A stretch of DNA of 64,000 nt. It comes from Isohypsibius dastychi. Its lineage: Eukaryota > Tardigrada > Eutardigrada > Parachela > Isohypsibiidae. The stretch lies in NCBI GenBank assembly GCA_034696485.1, contig JAQIWT010000002.1:1-64000 (forward strand), written 5' to 3'. How positions within the stretch are numbered: position 1 is the stretch's first letter; the number at the start of each line of letters is the position of its first letter. Positions 35,101 through 46,400 of the stretch are shown piece after piece. The notes beneath the pieces are model-generated. The model searched no databases. It was not told the DNA's origin and worked only from the letters and a program-made list of their open reading frames with translations. Position numbers and translations under genes: made by a program.

Positions 35101-36554
35101 TTTTGCATCATTCGGTTGTCAAATTCTTTTTTCTGATGACAGTGTTTTTTGCCGATGTCTTTTTTCCCCAAAATTGCTAACCAATATTCGAAAAAAGCTA
35201 TTCCGTAAAATGGGAAATATTAGAAGGAATGCTTTTGTTTTTTCTGGCCGTTACATAAATGAGATGTTTGTATTTCTCCATTTAAAGAGTCTTCTTTTTC
35301 ATGTTTTCTCTGTTTTTTTTATTGGATGGTTGATTGATTTAGTCATTGGAGCAAAACTGAAGTGTTTTTCGTCACTCCGATTTTTATTACGCAAAATTGC
35401 CCGCTGTTTTAGTAGCTTTTTTCGGACCAAATGCTTTTGTTTTTTGAACCTCCTACAAACTGCCTTTATTTTTCTTCACATTTTTTTGTAGAACAAAAAG
35501 TTTTGAAACAATATTTTTCTATGAAAGTGGGATGAATGAAGAGGCTGGTGCTTTTTTTGACAGGCACGAACTCGTTGAATAGGTGAGCAATTGTTTGAGG
35601 CAGGAAATTGTTCTCTTGTCCTTTTGCGCCACATCATCCAACTTCCTTTCATTCGCTCAGCAAGAATAATCGATTATTGGGGGTGATGGATTCGTTGGGG
35701 AATTAATATTGAATTTGGGTTATTTATCGTGACGCGTCGACCTTTTTGACTCTGAATTCCGATTTTGTAATTACTGTTCTCAACCCATTGATTTTTTTCT
35801 CGTTGCAGAGTCTTGGACAGGAACCGGATTTTTATTATGCGCTGCATTTATTAGAGTACGTTTTCTGTTTTAAAAATGAAAAATAGGTGCGAAGAAATGT
35901 TTATTTGCAGAAATACCGGAATTTGTATTGTTCCCGGTTCGGGCTTTGGACAGCGTCCTGGGACGTATCACTTCCGGTACATACACATTGACATCGTTAT
36001 CTATTGCATAATTATGATAGATGTGCATTACGTGAAAAATTATTTGGTTTTGTTAAGAATGCAAATCAATAATGTGGAATGGATAAGTGGATTTCGTTAA
36101 CTTAAATCACTCAAGCAAATATTTTACAAATCACTTGATACAATTTCGGCCATCACGATATATTTGGCGGATTTTTTGGCATTGAACGCGTTTGATATTC
36201 TGATAACTTTTCGATAGGCAGTTTTAAAACGTCGAAAATTTTGGCTATTTTCGGTGATGAAACTTGCTGAATTGTTAATAATTTTCCATGCTTTGATTTA
36301 CGTTTCATGTAACTTGAAGACATATTTGAACTTTCGGATTGGTTTTTAAGTTTGATATGTGATTTTTCTGCTGTTAGGTTTTTATTTGTTATACTTTATT
36401 TCCGATAAAACAACCACATTTTGATGTTCGTCGTTGTGTTTTTTAATTGTTCCTGTATTTTAGAACCACCATCCTTCCGCCTCCAGAACTGATGATCACA
36501 ATGATGGAATCCTTCAAGCAGTTTCACACAAAGTTCATCTCGTCATTCAAATAA
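32194..36554 (+). CDS. GPT: Alanine aminotransferase (PLP-dependent, ALT/GPT family)
   Basis: Interconverts alanine plus 2-oxoglutarate with pyruvate plus glutamate. The N-terminus ([20 protein letters not shown], then [10 protein letters not shown]) looks like a mitochondrial targeting leader. Family blocks occur in order: [112 protein letters not shown], then [18 protein letters not shown] with the PLP-binding lysine, and GTYHFR near the end. About ten exons. One intron (about 34.5-35.8 kb) is over 1.2 kb and T-rich; the open frames in it are not supported. The last short exon gives [20 protein letters not shown]. Confidence 0.94.
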
Positions 36555-37795
36555 GCCTGTTTTTCGGTTTCGGTTTTTCGTCCTACAACGAATATTTTCA
36601 GCGGCCTTGCCCACGTTGTTTAGTTCACGTGTTTGTTATTTTAACGCCATTCATTCTTTCCTGTGTTAGATTTTCAGTAATAACTAATATACTGTCCCGG
36701 AAATTTGCCTTCGAGTCATGAGCATTTTTGTTGATGGGTCAGAAATTATGAGGTGCAGGATTCGATGACGAAACGCCGCCGGTAACAGAAATGAATAATC
36801 AATATCCGCTCCGTGTAAATGGTTTGGTCGGTATCGCATTCTGACGTGTGAATAAGAGGAAATATGCGTCCATATTTTTGCTCAAGGCAACAAAAGCGAC
36901 CGGCGCTGAAATTCCCTTTCACGAGCTTATCAAAAGGTTTCCTGTCTTTTACAGACCATGTTTTGCTCTCTGAATACAGGTTAAGGTAAACATGGGGCTA
37001 ACATCATTTATTGCAGCCCGGGTAATCATTTTTCAGATCGTTGAAAACCCACTTAAAATTTTAAAGGTCAAGTAAGATATGAACGTCAAAACGTTTCGCG
37101 TCATGAGAATTTCTGGTAGTTTCCGTCAGGCCAGTAACGTTTCCCGCTAAGGCGGCAAAAGTTTCATGGGGTTTTGACAAAGTGGAGCCAAGTAGGAGAG
37201 CTGAACGTAATCAGCATCGATCAGGAGCCAATTAGCGTTCGTTCGGAAAAGCTTTGATCCTGCTGAATTATTTATTCGGCATCACATTCAAAGGCAACGT
37301 GGAGAAAGTCAGTCAAAGTGCCGGTAAATTAACCGAGTTTCGGGCTTGGAGTTTTAATCGGAATTCAGGTGAAAACAAGAACTTTCTAAAATGTCGGGTT
37401 ACTGAGGACTTGTTTCGATCTGGCAGCCAACGAACTGGAAAATCTCAGCTTATCAACAATGGAACATACGAAAACGACAACAGATCGTGTTGAAAGTGAC
37501 GAAAACATCATCATGATCTCTGCGATTAGTTTCATATTCCGTCTTTAGGGAAGACCCTCATAAACAACAGCTTCGTTAATGTCTGCGCGTAATCTTTCGT
37601 GTCGACGTCACGTAATCCGATTCTAGAATTGGGTACCTACTAACCAGACTCAGAATCTCTTGAGAATCAGTAAGAAAGTCCAAAAATAGTGCTTTATTCA
37701 AAATATACTCCGATGACCTTTGCGGACAGCTTCTAATCAGACACCAGGGATCAAACATTCAGAAGGGAGAACAGTGGATTTAGAGACCGGTTTGG
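36555..37795. other. Intergenic, no gene seen
   Basis: Contains the 3' ends of the aminotransferase (+) and sulfakinin (-) genes. A minus-strand AATAAA at 37693-37698 lies about 100 bases beyond the sulfakinin stop. Nothing else recognised. Confidence 0.4.
37693..37698 (-). terminator. Poly(A) signal AATAAA for the sulfakinin gene
   Basis: TTTATT on the plus strand, about 100 bases downstream of the sulfakinin stop in the minus sense. Confidence 0.6.
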
Positions 37796-38173
37796 TTAGT
37801 CAACATTTGTGATATCATCAAAATCATGCTGATAAATCTCCGCTTCATCCACCGACCGTCCGAACCGAAGATGTCCGTAATCTTGGAAGCTCTCGCGCTT
37901 CCCGAATCTTAGATTCCCATAGTCGGCGAACATCTGTTGGGGTCCACGTTTTGCATTTCGGTATAAGCCATAACCTTTCAGCGTCGGGAGTCGGTGTCGA
38001 TAAAGTCCAGTTTCCGCGAGTTTCACGTCTTTGGTCAGAATATCTTCGTCATCTGTCGAGAGTTTTTCGGGGACTTTCCCAGTTTTCGAACTGGTCTGAA
38101 TCGCGGCGGCCGAAATGAGAATTGGAATGACCAACAAGATGGCGATGGACAGGAAAAGTCGACGGTATTCCAT
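37796..38173 (-). CDS. Sulfakinin (CCK/gastrin-like) neuropeptide precursor
   Basis: Secreted precursor of 125 residues in a single exon. The start at 38173 gives a signal peptide (MEYRRLFLSIAILLVIPILI). After a spacer, AKR precedes GPQQMFADYGNLRFGKR, and ESFQDYGHLRFGR follows. In each, Gly before the basic site predicts C-terminal amidation, giving ...DYGNLRF-amide and ...DYGHLRF-amide. Tyr after Asp is the position sulphated in known sulfakinins. An acidic C-terminal tail ends DITNVD. Arthropod sulfakinins normally end YGHMRF-amide, so Met-to-Leu in both and His-to-Asn in one are divergent. A TATA-like box lies about 90 bases upstream. Relatives act on CCK-type receptors in satiety and gut control. 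Confidence 0.88.
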   Translation of the reverse strand: MEYRRLFLSIAILLVIPILISAAAIQTSSKTGKVPEKLSTDDEDILTKDVKLAETGLYRHRLPTLKGYGLYRNAKRGPQQMFADYGNLRFGKRESFQDYGHLRFGRSVDEAEIYQHDFDDITNVD

Positions 38174-38260
38174 GATATGTCAAAGTTGGAAATTCGTTCC
38201 AGCAATCTCCGATGATATCGAAAGCCGATGAATGCGCTGATTCGGGAATTGGCTCTTTTC

Positions 38261-38267
38261 TTATATG
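38261..38267 (-). promoter_or_regulatory. TATA-like box upstream of the sulfakinin gene
   Basis: CATATAA on the minus strand, about 90 bases upstream of the start codon. Initiator-like TCAGC and TCATC words lie about 25-40 bases downstream of it. Candidate core promoter. Confidence 0.45.
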
Positions 38268-39719
38268 CGCGTGCTTGGAGTGCAACACAGGCTTGGCGCA
38301 TTCAGCGGGATTGGTTGGATCGATTCATCCCGGCTAAAGTGACACTCCCTGCTATTTCATTATGCTTTGTATTAGCGAATGCGGTATCGCTCTCGACGGG
38401 ATGCCAAATATGAACACGGAAAAGGTCTTTTCGATGAACATAATAGAAACCGTTTTTATAACTTACAAGTTCAATCGAGCTAATGTAATATTCTAACCAC
38501 GATTCTTTTTATATTCGGCCTAGCCTAATTTGAAGACTTGGAAAGAAACCCGACTAGGGAAATTAGGTTTGCGGCAGACATGATACTTGCATTTGGGCTA
38601 GCAGTCCTTCGGGAAGACCTTTCAAAAATCGATTCGAAAGAAATCCGAGAAAAAATCGACCTTAAAGATTTTCCCGCTAATCTGCTTTTTTTGGAAATTG
38701 AGGTATTCGCCCTTACTGATCTCGGGTTCAAGAAGCCGGATATTACGCAATGAAGAAGCGAAACCGCAGTTAATTACAGGAGGCTACGGATAATTTGGCC
38801 GAAAGGTCAAAAGCTGATACTTTTTTTGCAGAGTGAGTGAATGACTAATGGAAAATTGGGGTTGATCAACAAGTTAGAATTATGTTCTTTTTCAGTGCGA
38901 ACAATGGAGCAATTGGGTGGATGGAATGCAACAAACTGGGAAAGTCCCGGTAGAGCGTCGCTGTACTGCGGGCTAACGTCACTCGACAATTAGCGGCTTT
39001 TATGGTGATTTTGACAACGGCGTCAAGTCAATTTAAAATGCGCGAACTGAAATCGACGCTGAATACGCAAAAGTCAGCCTATCTTTTTTCGATGTCATGG
39101 GTTCGAAGAGATCCCAGATAAAATAATGGAAAAAGAGGACTCCGGCAAAAAAGTGAAGTCACGTGTATTTTATAATTAAATTAAGGTTTTCGTGGAATAC
39201 GCTGATTAGTACTTAAGGAATTTAAAATCAAACCACGCGTGATTATTGAAGACGAAATATCCTTGAAATATCCTTTCTTTGCAACAATATAAACAAAACA
39301 AATCAGTGAAATTCTTCTGAAAATTGTCGGTGGTTTTTTTAAAGATTCCGCGTTGAGAAATGAAGAATGACGAAAGAGAGCTGTATGAAAAACTTATCGC
39401 AACTGCGTGGAAACACAGTTTGAAAAGAAAAATGTAAAGAACAATCGAACAAAAAATCCAGTCCGGAAAACTGACAAACTTCCAAGTTCGTCCATATGAA
39501 GCCGTCCATCCTGTTAGATATGCCGCCAGTCCAAGACATGCCTGCAGTCTTGTTTCCTGCAGCGCAAGAAACAAGAAAATTACTTAACAAAATCACAAGT
39601 TTTTTAATCCCAAGAATAATTCTCAGTCCATATTTATCAGCGCTAACAATTCCCTGGTCCTTACACCACACCACACCACTTACGCATCTGCCATCTCTCG
39701 GAACCTGCCCATGCATTTA
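38268..39719. other. Intergenic, no gene supported
   Basis: An open frame of about 70 codons near 38538-38753 lacks an ATG start and any recognisable domain. The rest is AT-rich with no exons I can support. Confidence 0.4.
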
Positions 39720-39965
39720 CATATACAGACAAAAACGTATATCGAATCAATAATTTCAGAAGTATAATTTCGAAAGAGAATTAAATTCGATTACATATCT
39801 GAATTGAAACGTCATCTATCCTTCACAAAATCAGAATGTCGATATATACAGACAAAAACGTATATCGAATCAATAATTTCAGAAGTATAATTTCGAAAGA
39901 GAATTAAATTCGATTACATATCTGAATTGAAACGTCATCTATCCTTCACAAAATCAGAATGTCGT
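39720..39965. repeat. Perfect tandem duplication, two copies of 123 bp
   Basis: The sequence starting TATACAGACAAAAACGTATA at 39722 recurs at 39845 and continues identically to about GAATGTCG (39957-39964). The spacing of 123 bases with no visible differences suggests a recent duplication or an assembly artefact. Non-coding. Confidence 0.92.
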
Positions 39966-40100
39966 TGAGTGAAGGCCCTAAAAACCGCCGAAAAACCATT
40001 TTGATTTGGTCTAGACAGTTTTCATAAGTATTAAATCTCATATTAATCGGAATAGATAGAACAGCACCCAAGGTTTTATAAACTTCCGGTTGCTCACCTG

Positions 40101-42500
40101 TTAACGTCTTTTCTGTTTACGAGCTGCTGGTTGGTGTTGTCCAGTTCTGCGTTGTGGTATCTCCGGAATTTCCGGGCTAGATCGACTTTGGTTGCTGCTC
40201 GAACTAGTGCTGGCTTCCGCCTGCATTCTGATTTCCGACTCATAACACCAAGTGCAATGCAGCTGATCGCCAAACTGGTGCATACAGGCTCGATGGAAGA
40301 ACCGACCACACAGTCCACACTTGTCCATATTCCAGTCGTGACCATCGACATCTTCGTCGTATTCGCTTCCGTTTGGACACTTGCACTCTCCCGGAAGATC
40401 TTTCGGAGCACAGACTAACGGCGGAAGGTTGGCGGTCTCTTCGGCGGCGTGTTCGGCATCTTCATCAGCCATCCAAGCTGCTTCTTGATTTGGCACGTGA
40501 ACTCCAACCTACAAATTAATTACCAGTTATAAAGGATGACAACTGCCAAGAAAGTGCAGCTCGTTTCAAATTTATGGACTCGAAAACTTAATAACAATTT
40601 TCGCGGCATTTTTCGCAAAAACTGATAAAGGAATCTGGGTTTTCCAATATTATAACTATTTGGTTTGAATCACACAATTGTTTTACACCTGACGTAATCC
40701 CGAATACAGAATCTTAAAGAACAACTGTCAAAAGCAATTCAGAAACTATGACGTAGGGCAATAGGGCTTCCGCAATTTTCCTGACTTCGGGAATGAAAAA
40801 TTATGAGAAAACAGGTTATATTCTCGTTTGTTGTCTCATAAGAAATTAAGAAAGGCCAGAAATAAAAAGATCAAATACCACAGTGCTCACGAATCCCTGG
40901 ATCAAAACAAAATATGATCAGGTGAAGAGACCAAATATTTTCGTGTTAAAGACAACATCAACTCGATTTGATTCAAAAGTTGTTTTTCTCAGCCGAAGAT
41001 CAGTTCAGTTTTTAAATCTGCCAGACTGAAATTCTAGAACAAACACCGCAATTCTTCCTCACCTGAGTACAATATTTACGGAACTCATCCCCCTCCATAC
41101 AACCAGGGCATTTCAGGTAATGCTTCCCAGATTTCAGCGCCGCTCTAGCCACACATTCCCGATGCATGACCTTCATACAGCATGGAGTGACCAGTGAGTT
41201 AATTGCATCCTTCAGGGGCGGATCATCCAAACAAACAGCACAGCTCTTTTCCTTAATATCTTTCTCCTTCGGTCGTTTCAACACATCCGCCGGGATATGT
41301 TTCTTGCAGAATGATTCAAACGGGTTAATAAACCGGAAAAAGCAGCCGTTTTTTAATCCACACGGATAATGATACGTCATGTTGCAGGAAGAAACCGAAC
41401 AACCAACTGCAGCGCCAAATTTCAAGCAAAACTTGCACTTCAACCGAGCTGCCCGACTTTTCTCCTTGAGCAGATCTTTGAAAGAGAATCCCCAAATGAA
41501 ACCGGGAACGTTGTTCAGAATAGACTGTTTCTCGCCGGTCTGGGTCAAGTTACTCGCGGTGAACATGCAGAGATAATGGGCTGATATCGTCTGCTTCCCA
41601 TGTATCCCATCGTCGTAAGATTCTGTTTCCATTCGATGGTACATGAGCTTATCCGCCTCTTTGTTATCCTCCGTATCAGCGCGGAAAATTTGACTGCAAA
41701 AAATACAGACTGGATCCCCGCTTTTCGACCCGACTTCCGGTTCGTCGCTCTTGGACTTCTTTCGAGCAGCTTCGCTCTGGGTTCGCTTTCGTTTGGCTGT
41801 CACTCGGCGATGGGAAGAATCTTCTGCACTGGATGCTTCTGAAGAAGTCCGAATAACCTGAAAAAGATGAGTAATCACGAACAAGACCAAAAGCAGTTCT
41901 GATGTGAGAGAAAAACAACGAGCAAAAAGTGAGGAATGCCAATATTTCTTTCGCTGAACGGAAGTCTAAAGTCAGACAGAAATTATGATCTGGGCAAGAC
42001 TAACGATCGACAACCAAGATATGATCAGAATAATCCAAGAGCAACAAAAAAGATTTATGATGCTTCCGGTTGAATGTTCTGGAATAAGCGGAAGTGGCTT
42101 CCGAACATGATAATACCTGTGGTTTTGCACGCTGTGGTCGAGTTCTTAGCGCAGGTCGAGCAGGCAACGACGTATTATCGGAGGTTTCTCGAGTGCTACG
42201 AAGTCTGGACGATCTGGTAGAAGGCGCTCTGAAAGATCGAACACTGGCTGGTGTTGTTCGCTCAGAAGATGGTTCGACTTTTTCTTCCACTCTTCGTTGT
42301 TTAGATTTGGTCCTGGTGGTGGAATTCGCACTGGATATTTCTCGGGGTGGAGGGGAATGTCGACCACGATTTTCCCCAGATCTGTTGCTGTTGTCATCAT
42401 CAGAGCTGAGGATGATGACTGAAACATCCGAAGGTGGCGTCGATATTTTGTGATGGATATTCGTGGGTTTCTTTAAACCAATTTGTCGAGCTGGTGGCAT
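40101..42500 (-). CDS. PHF7/G2E3-like protein with extended PHD, RING and C-terminal PHD-like modules
   Basis: Probable chromatin reader and E3 ligase in the nucleus. The start at 42500 gives MPPARQIGLKKPTNIH. The N-terminal part is Ser/Arg-rich and carries VSVIILSSDDD, a good SUMO-interacting motif. Then come an extended PHD (CIFCSQIF, HYLCMF, CKFCLKFGAAVGCSVSSCNM, YHYPCG, CKKH), a RING-type module (CAVCLDDPP, TPCCMKVMHRECV, LKCPGCM) and, after a splice joining YCTQ to VGVHVPNQEAAWMADEDAE, a final PHD-like module (CKCPNGSEYDED, CGLCGRFFHRACM, CTWC). This order matches PHF7 and G2E3. G2E3's HECT domain is absent, so it is closer to PHF7. The tail is Ser-rich and basic (RKQKRR). A leader exon is likely. 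Head-to-head with MIOS. Confidence 0.88.
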
Positions 42501-43469
42501 CCTGATCCGAAGTCCTATCTGGGGGAAAAACTTGATTAAAAAAGTAGTGCAACAGAACGTGAGGTTTTGTTCCTGCGGACTGATTCTCTTCTGTGGAAGA
42601 AAAGATGTCGACCAGCTCATCGAAAAAGAACAACACATCCAAAACAAAGTTTTATGTGCTCAATTTTTTGGGCTTCACATGGACGAAGCTGAGTTCTTTT
42701 CTCGAAAGCAATACAGTTGGCAGCGCAAGCAATTTCCATCGATCTGGGGTACTGCATATTCAGTGATTATCAAACTACATAATTCAACTGCAACCTGGTA
42801 AAATTAAATCCAAATGTCAAAATGGCAAAAATCACTAGATGCTATTTCTTAAAGCGACTGCGTAGAACAAAACTAAGCTTTTGGAGTACTTCGAATTCGA
42901 ACTCTGATTACATACCTTGGGATGGTGAGGAGAGACTGACAATTCCAATCCTGAGATTTTCTGGACTTGCAATTTCCGATTCTGCCAAACTATGATTCGG
43001 AAATAGGAATTCTGAATCTGAAAGCGACAGTTCGAAAATCGCGCGCTTTTCGTCCCGCAAAGGGCGCTTTCTCCTGTATGCACGGGCCATGCACAATTCA
43101 GGTACGTACACCACGTGATCTCTTTTCTACCGTAGATGAGACGGCCACCCACGTGATCTCAATACGCGAGCGTATCTATTTGGCTGTTCATTTGCGTGCC
43201 GCGCCTGTTTGTTTCCGTAGGTTGTGTTTTGGTTTTCGACATATGTCCGTTTTGTCAATCCAGTAATTCTTTATTCTTGGTGGGAAAACGCGACCATACT
43301 GGCTTCCTTCCTGGAAATTCACGCCATTCGTCAAATCTGGAAATCCGGCGTTAACGGTCGTTTAGAGGTTAGTCCAGAGGTACCTGGTCTGAAGCAATCA
43401 AACTCTCCAAAATAATTGTATTCCAATTCTACAAAAAACTGTTTTTGCAGCCCTGCAACGATATCTACC
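42501..43469. promoter_or_regulatory. Divergent intergenic region between PHF7-like and MIOS genes
   Basis: About 970 bases between divergent start codons, probably including non-coding leader exons of both genes (an acceptor TTGCAG lies just before the MIOS ATG, and CCCCCAG in the minus sense before the PHF7-like ATG). It contains the two E-boxes annotated separately. Confidence 0.5.
43112..43160. promoter_or_regulatory. Paired CACGTGATCTC E-boxes
   Basis: The 11-mer CACGTGATCTC occurs at 43112-43122 and again at 43150-43160, 38 bases apart. CACGTG is the canonical bHLH-zip site (Myc/Max, MITF/TFE, USF). Two identical extended copies this close are unlikely by chance. Confidence 0.55.
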
Positions 43470-46400
43470 ATGAGCATCCTGGATATCGACTGGTCGCCGA
43501 ATAAAAATAATATCTTTACTCTTCTTTCCGGAGACACCCTAACACTTTACAAGGTCGACAAGTTTCGTGACCAGCCGCCAACACCTCAAAGTCAGATTTT
43601 TCCGGATTTATTTTCATTTGTTTTTCGGGGCTTATTTTCTTTTACTGTTCGAAGGTATTGCGCTGTCGGAAAGTACTCATGCCTCTCCCATATCTTCCAC
43701 AACAACACCAAATTTCGTCAAGTGCCTGAGCTGGTGTCCAACACTGGACTTTGGCTTTCTGTTGGCAGCTGGTTCTTCCAACGGCGCCATTTCCATTCTC
43801 GGGTTCGCTGACGATCCTCACGCAGGTAAGCAGTTTTTTGCAATTTATTAAAGTGCCCTGTAAGCGTTCTGCTGTTTAGAAGCCTAAACGTGTTGCTTTG
43901 CAAAGGAGGACAGTATATTAATTTTGAAGATAATTTGAGCGGAACTTTTTTCAGGTCGACACGGTTTCTTATCTCTTCGAAATAAGGAATTCGCTTCCCG
44001 ACATCAACGAGTCTGTAATTGTATTGCTTGGCATCCGTCGGATTGCCGCTATATTGCAGCTGGTTTTGATCGACATCGAAACGACTGTGGATTAGTGGTT
44101 TACGATGTGTTTGCATTGACGACAGAACAGCTTTCGTTGGGAAAAAGTAAAGACGATGTCACGAAAACGGAAACTGAAATGCGCGGAGTTCAGGAACTGG
44201 GACCTGCGGAGCAGTTTGTTTCGTGCGCGTGGTTCCACCAGAACCAGAAAATGTTACTTGCTGGAGCGTTTGGAAAAGGATTGAGGCTTTATGATCTACG
44301 AGGTGAGACGGTATTATTTAGTAATTCATCGATTTCAATCATTTTATTTTTAATTTCGTTCTGGACATCCAGTGTTGTGAAAAGTTCGTATTCAAAATCT
44401 GTTATGATAACTAAACGTTGTTTCCTTTTCTCTATTTTTTCTTTTTGATTTGAGATTTTCACATGTTTTTTTTGTTATTAATATTCCATTTGGATATTTC
44501 AGAATTTGCCGAATCTAGTTTTGAATATTATATCTTGAACGCTGTTTCGTAAGTTTTTCCGTTGTTGAATTTGTGAGTTGATTGAGGTTCTTGCATCTCT
44601 ATAGTTTATCGTTTATTTCGTACTTTTTTCGTCAGATTCGGCTAAACCACGGGGTCCAAATACTAAGATGGTTTACGGAGTGTGTATTGACCCTTTCAAT
44701 GAAAGCCGCATCGCCTCTTATTCGGAGCAGCAAATAACACTGTGGGACTTGAGGAATTTTGAAAAACCGATCGCGCATCATGACCTCCAAAATCCTGTAT
44801 CGCAACTGAGCTGGAGTCCCACTCGATATGGACTCTTGGGAGCCACGATGCGGGACTGCTCCGACTTTTCTCTGCTCGATGTTCAACATGCTCACATTAC
44901 TCAAGATGAGTTCGACCCGGTGATTCTTCAGAGAAATATCAACGGTAATTTTGCCTTAAATGAAGCTGGTTCGCAAGAATTATTTCGGATCAAATTGTTC
45001 AAAGTTCAAGGGTTTGATATTTCTGAATTTAGATCAACAATTTCCAAATTAATAAAATTGGAGTCTGTTTTTCAGTTCTTCGTGTTGAGTTTTTCGGAAA
45101 TTGGGCGCATTTGACTTTTCTCTTTTTTAGCTCCGGATGGAAAGCCAGTTGCCAGCTTCTCATGGCACCCCACAGATGAGAACCGCGCACTTGTCTTGAC
45201 TACTTCCGCTACAATGCATGACATCCGCGTATTGGAGCGAATGACATTGGTGAGTTGGTGGCGAGCAGTGTTATTTCTGTTGAACATATGTTCGTATTCG
45301 TTTCACGTCGGGTTTCATATTCGAGACGATTTTTGCAGTCCAGTGACGTTTTTACCATTGCATTTTTTTGTCGGACTTGACCAGTCGGCATTCAGTTGTA
45401 TACTTTATTTCCCGAGATTTAATTAGAATCATTGTTTCACTACGTACTTGGCCATAATTTCTATGTGTACGTACATGAATTGATAATGCGATTTTCCATG
45501 ATTGAATTTTAGAAGTGGCTATAGATTGGGCTATTTGTTTTCTCCTGTGAAGTGAATACAGCAATGCATGGTAAACGATTTTTTTTATATAGAAAAGTTT
45601 CCTTTATTTAGAAATACTTCCATTAGAATATTCTTCTTGATTTACTTTGTTGTCGACAAGAAATTATGGTGTTTTCGTAGAATTGGTCTAAAACGCATCA
45701 TTTGCTCTGGGCATGTGGAAGAGACCTGCATTATTTCACGGATCAAGCCGCACCGGAAACCGTGATCAGAGCCATCAACGAGGATATTTCTGTGCGAATG
45801 AAATCTAGAGCCAGTAATGCATATGGCATGCAGACCGAACTTTTCACCGATAATATCCCGCTGCTGGGAGGCGATCCCGAACCGGAAGGAATGTGGAAGT
45901 GGCTGGAATACATCCGAAACAATGAGGGATTCGACGCGATGGACGGAATCAGTTTTCGTGGAATTAAAAACATCTTATCCTCGAAGATGAAATCGGAAAT
46001 CGCGGTGAATTCTTTTGATGGATCGCAGCGGAAAGATGGAATTACAACCTATTACAGCACAGAACGGTATAACGTACGGTTTTGTTTTATGGAACAGGCA
46101 ATAAATTTCAGTTTTAGGGATCACGTTCTAAGGCTTTGTGGATGGAATTTAAGTAAAGACGCAACCATAGAATCGGCCATCAGGAAGAAAGAGTTTGAGC
46201 GAGCGGCGGCGATATCGATATTCCACTTCAACCTTGCCAAAGCGATTATTATTCTTCAATCAGCTGCTGGTTCTCTGGGCCAATCTTACAGTCTCATCGC
46301 AATCGCTCTTTCCGGTGAAATGATTTATTTTTATTTTAATGGTTTGCTTTCTCAATTTTTAAGATTAACTTAGGGTTTTTTATTTTAATTTGATTGAGTC

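Noticed and set aside
35174-35491. 105-codon plus-strand frame rich in Phe and Leu
   Set aside because: Lies in a T-rich intron of the aminotransferase gene; composition alone explains it.
38538-38753. 71-codon plus-strand frame between sulfakinin and the tandem duplication
   Set aside because: No ATG start, no domain and no splice context; could be a remnant but cannot be supported.
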